Shown here: positions 63,738 to 64,000 of the stretch, one piece after another
Layout of the letters: the number at the start of each line of letters is the position of its first letter
Position numbering within the stretch: position 1 is the first letter of the stretch
Source of the DNA: Arcanobacterium phocisimile
GTDB lineage: Bacteria; Actinomycetota; Actinomycetes; Actinomycetales; Actinomycetaceae
NCBI RefSeq assembly: GCF_016904675.1
Contig: NZ_CP070228.1
Coordinates: 62,001 to 126,000, forward strand
Direction: 5' to 3'
DNA length: 64,000 nt
The notes under the pieces: model-generated
The model's database searches: none
Told to the model about the DNA's origin: nothing
Seen by the model: only the letters and a program-made list of their open reading frames with translations
Made by a program: the position numbers and the translations under genes

Positions 63738-64000
63738 ATGGTTTACCTCGTCTATTTTTCGTCAGCAACCGAAAACACTAAGCGCTTTGTTGAAAAGCTA
63801 GGTTTTCCAGCTGATCGAATACCACTCCTCCCTACCCAAGAACCGCTCGTTGTGAACGATGATTACGTGTTAATCGTTCCAACGTATGGTGGGGGCAATC
63901 AACGTGGTGCAGTACCCAAACAAGTGATCAAATTCCTCAACAATGAGCAAAACCGGTCGCATATCCGCGGGGTTATATCTGGCGGAAACACAAATTTTGG
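63738..64000 (+). CDS. nrdI: Flavodoxin-like NrdI, 5' part
   Basis: The first 87 residues are inside the window; the gene runs off the right edge. [20 protein letters not shown] is the flavin phosphate-binding loop, followed by [20 protein letters not shown] and [10 protein letters not shown], matching NrdI. It activates the manganese cofactor of the class Ib reductase. The start lies 21 bases after nrdH, with only a weak GTGGG ribosome site. nrdE and nrdF are expected next. Confidence 0.92.
   Translation, partial: MVYLVYFSSATENTKRFVEKLGFPADRIPLLPTQEPLVVNDDYVLIVPTYGGGNQRGAVPKQVIKFLNNEQNRSHIRGVISGGNTNF

Overview
The window looks like the chromosome of a Gram-positive actinomycete of the Actinomycetaceae, probably near Arcanobacterium or Trueperella. 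This is inferred from gene content and a GC near 50% in spot counts. The main evidence is the actinobacterial cluster fhaA-fhaB-pstP-rodA-pbpA-pknB with crgA, a class E sortase, a WbbL-type rhamnosyltransferase, an SpaA-type pilus and NrdH/NrdI. No insertion sequence, phage or CRISPR array was seen.

Region 1 (1-12.7 kb) is carbohydrate catabolism. It starts with the end of a methylmalonate-semialdehyde dehydrogenase, followed by an M81/MlrC hydrolase and a ROK repressor on the minus strand. Divergent from these is a seven-gene operon: a family-5 solute-binding lipoprotein, two permeases, a fused double ATPase, a ROK kinase, a GH29 alpha-L-fucosidase and a CutC-family protein. The gene set suggests import and intracellular trimming of a fucosylated glycan. 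A broken membrane-protein gene follows at 12.8-13.3 kb.

Region 2 (13.4-41.5 kb) is a large cell-surface glycan locus. Rhamnose synthesis genes sit at both edges (rmlB near 17 kb; rmlD, rmlC and rmlA at 37-41 kb). Between them lie a Wzm/Wzt-like ABC exporter, a GT2-GT4 fusion with a degenerate relative upstream, a DUF2142 membrane protein, a Wzx-like flippase, several glycosyltransferases and a GacI/GacJ-like GT2 plus DUF2304 pair. A phosphocholine module is also present: LicD, and a LicC-LicA fusion with an N-terminal winged helix. It is followed by two exported proteins with choline-binding-type repeats, one an NlpC/P60 hydrolase with a recent 183-bp internal tandem duplication. A glycerophosphodiesterase and an MFS transporter at 14.4-16.7 kb could supply choline. 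Together this resembles the streptococcal arrangement of a rhamnose-rich, phosphocholine-decorated wall polymer that tethers choline-binding proteins, here in an actinomycete.

Region 3 (41.7-53.4 kb) is the conserved core: a coiled-coil membrane protein, cyclophilin, rhomboid protease, CrgA, sortase E with a 51-residue membrane protein, the pknB-pbpA-rodA-pstP-fhaB-fhaA operon, and tRNA-Leu(CAG).

Region 4 (53.8-64 kb) carries a two-gene pilus locus (pilin and sortase C, separated by a strong hairpin), a TRIC-type channel, a zinc-type macrodomain ADP-ribose hydrolase, RNase H with a possible clamp-binding motif, an oligopeptidase B-like peptidase, and luxS with an unusual nucleosidase fusion. 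It ends with nrdH-nrdI behind two NrdR boxes.
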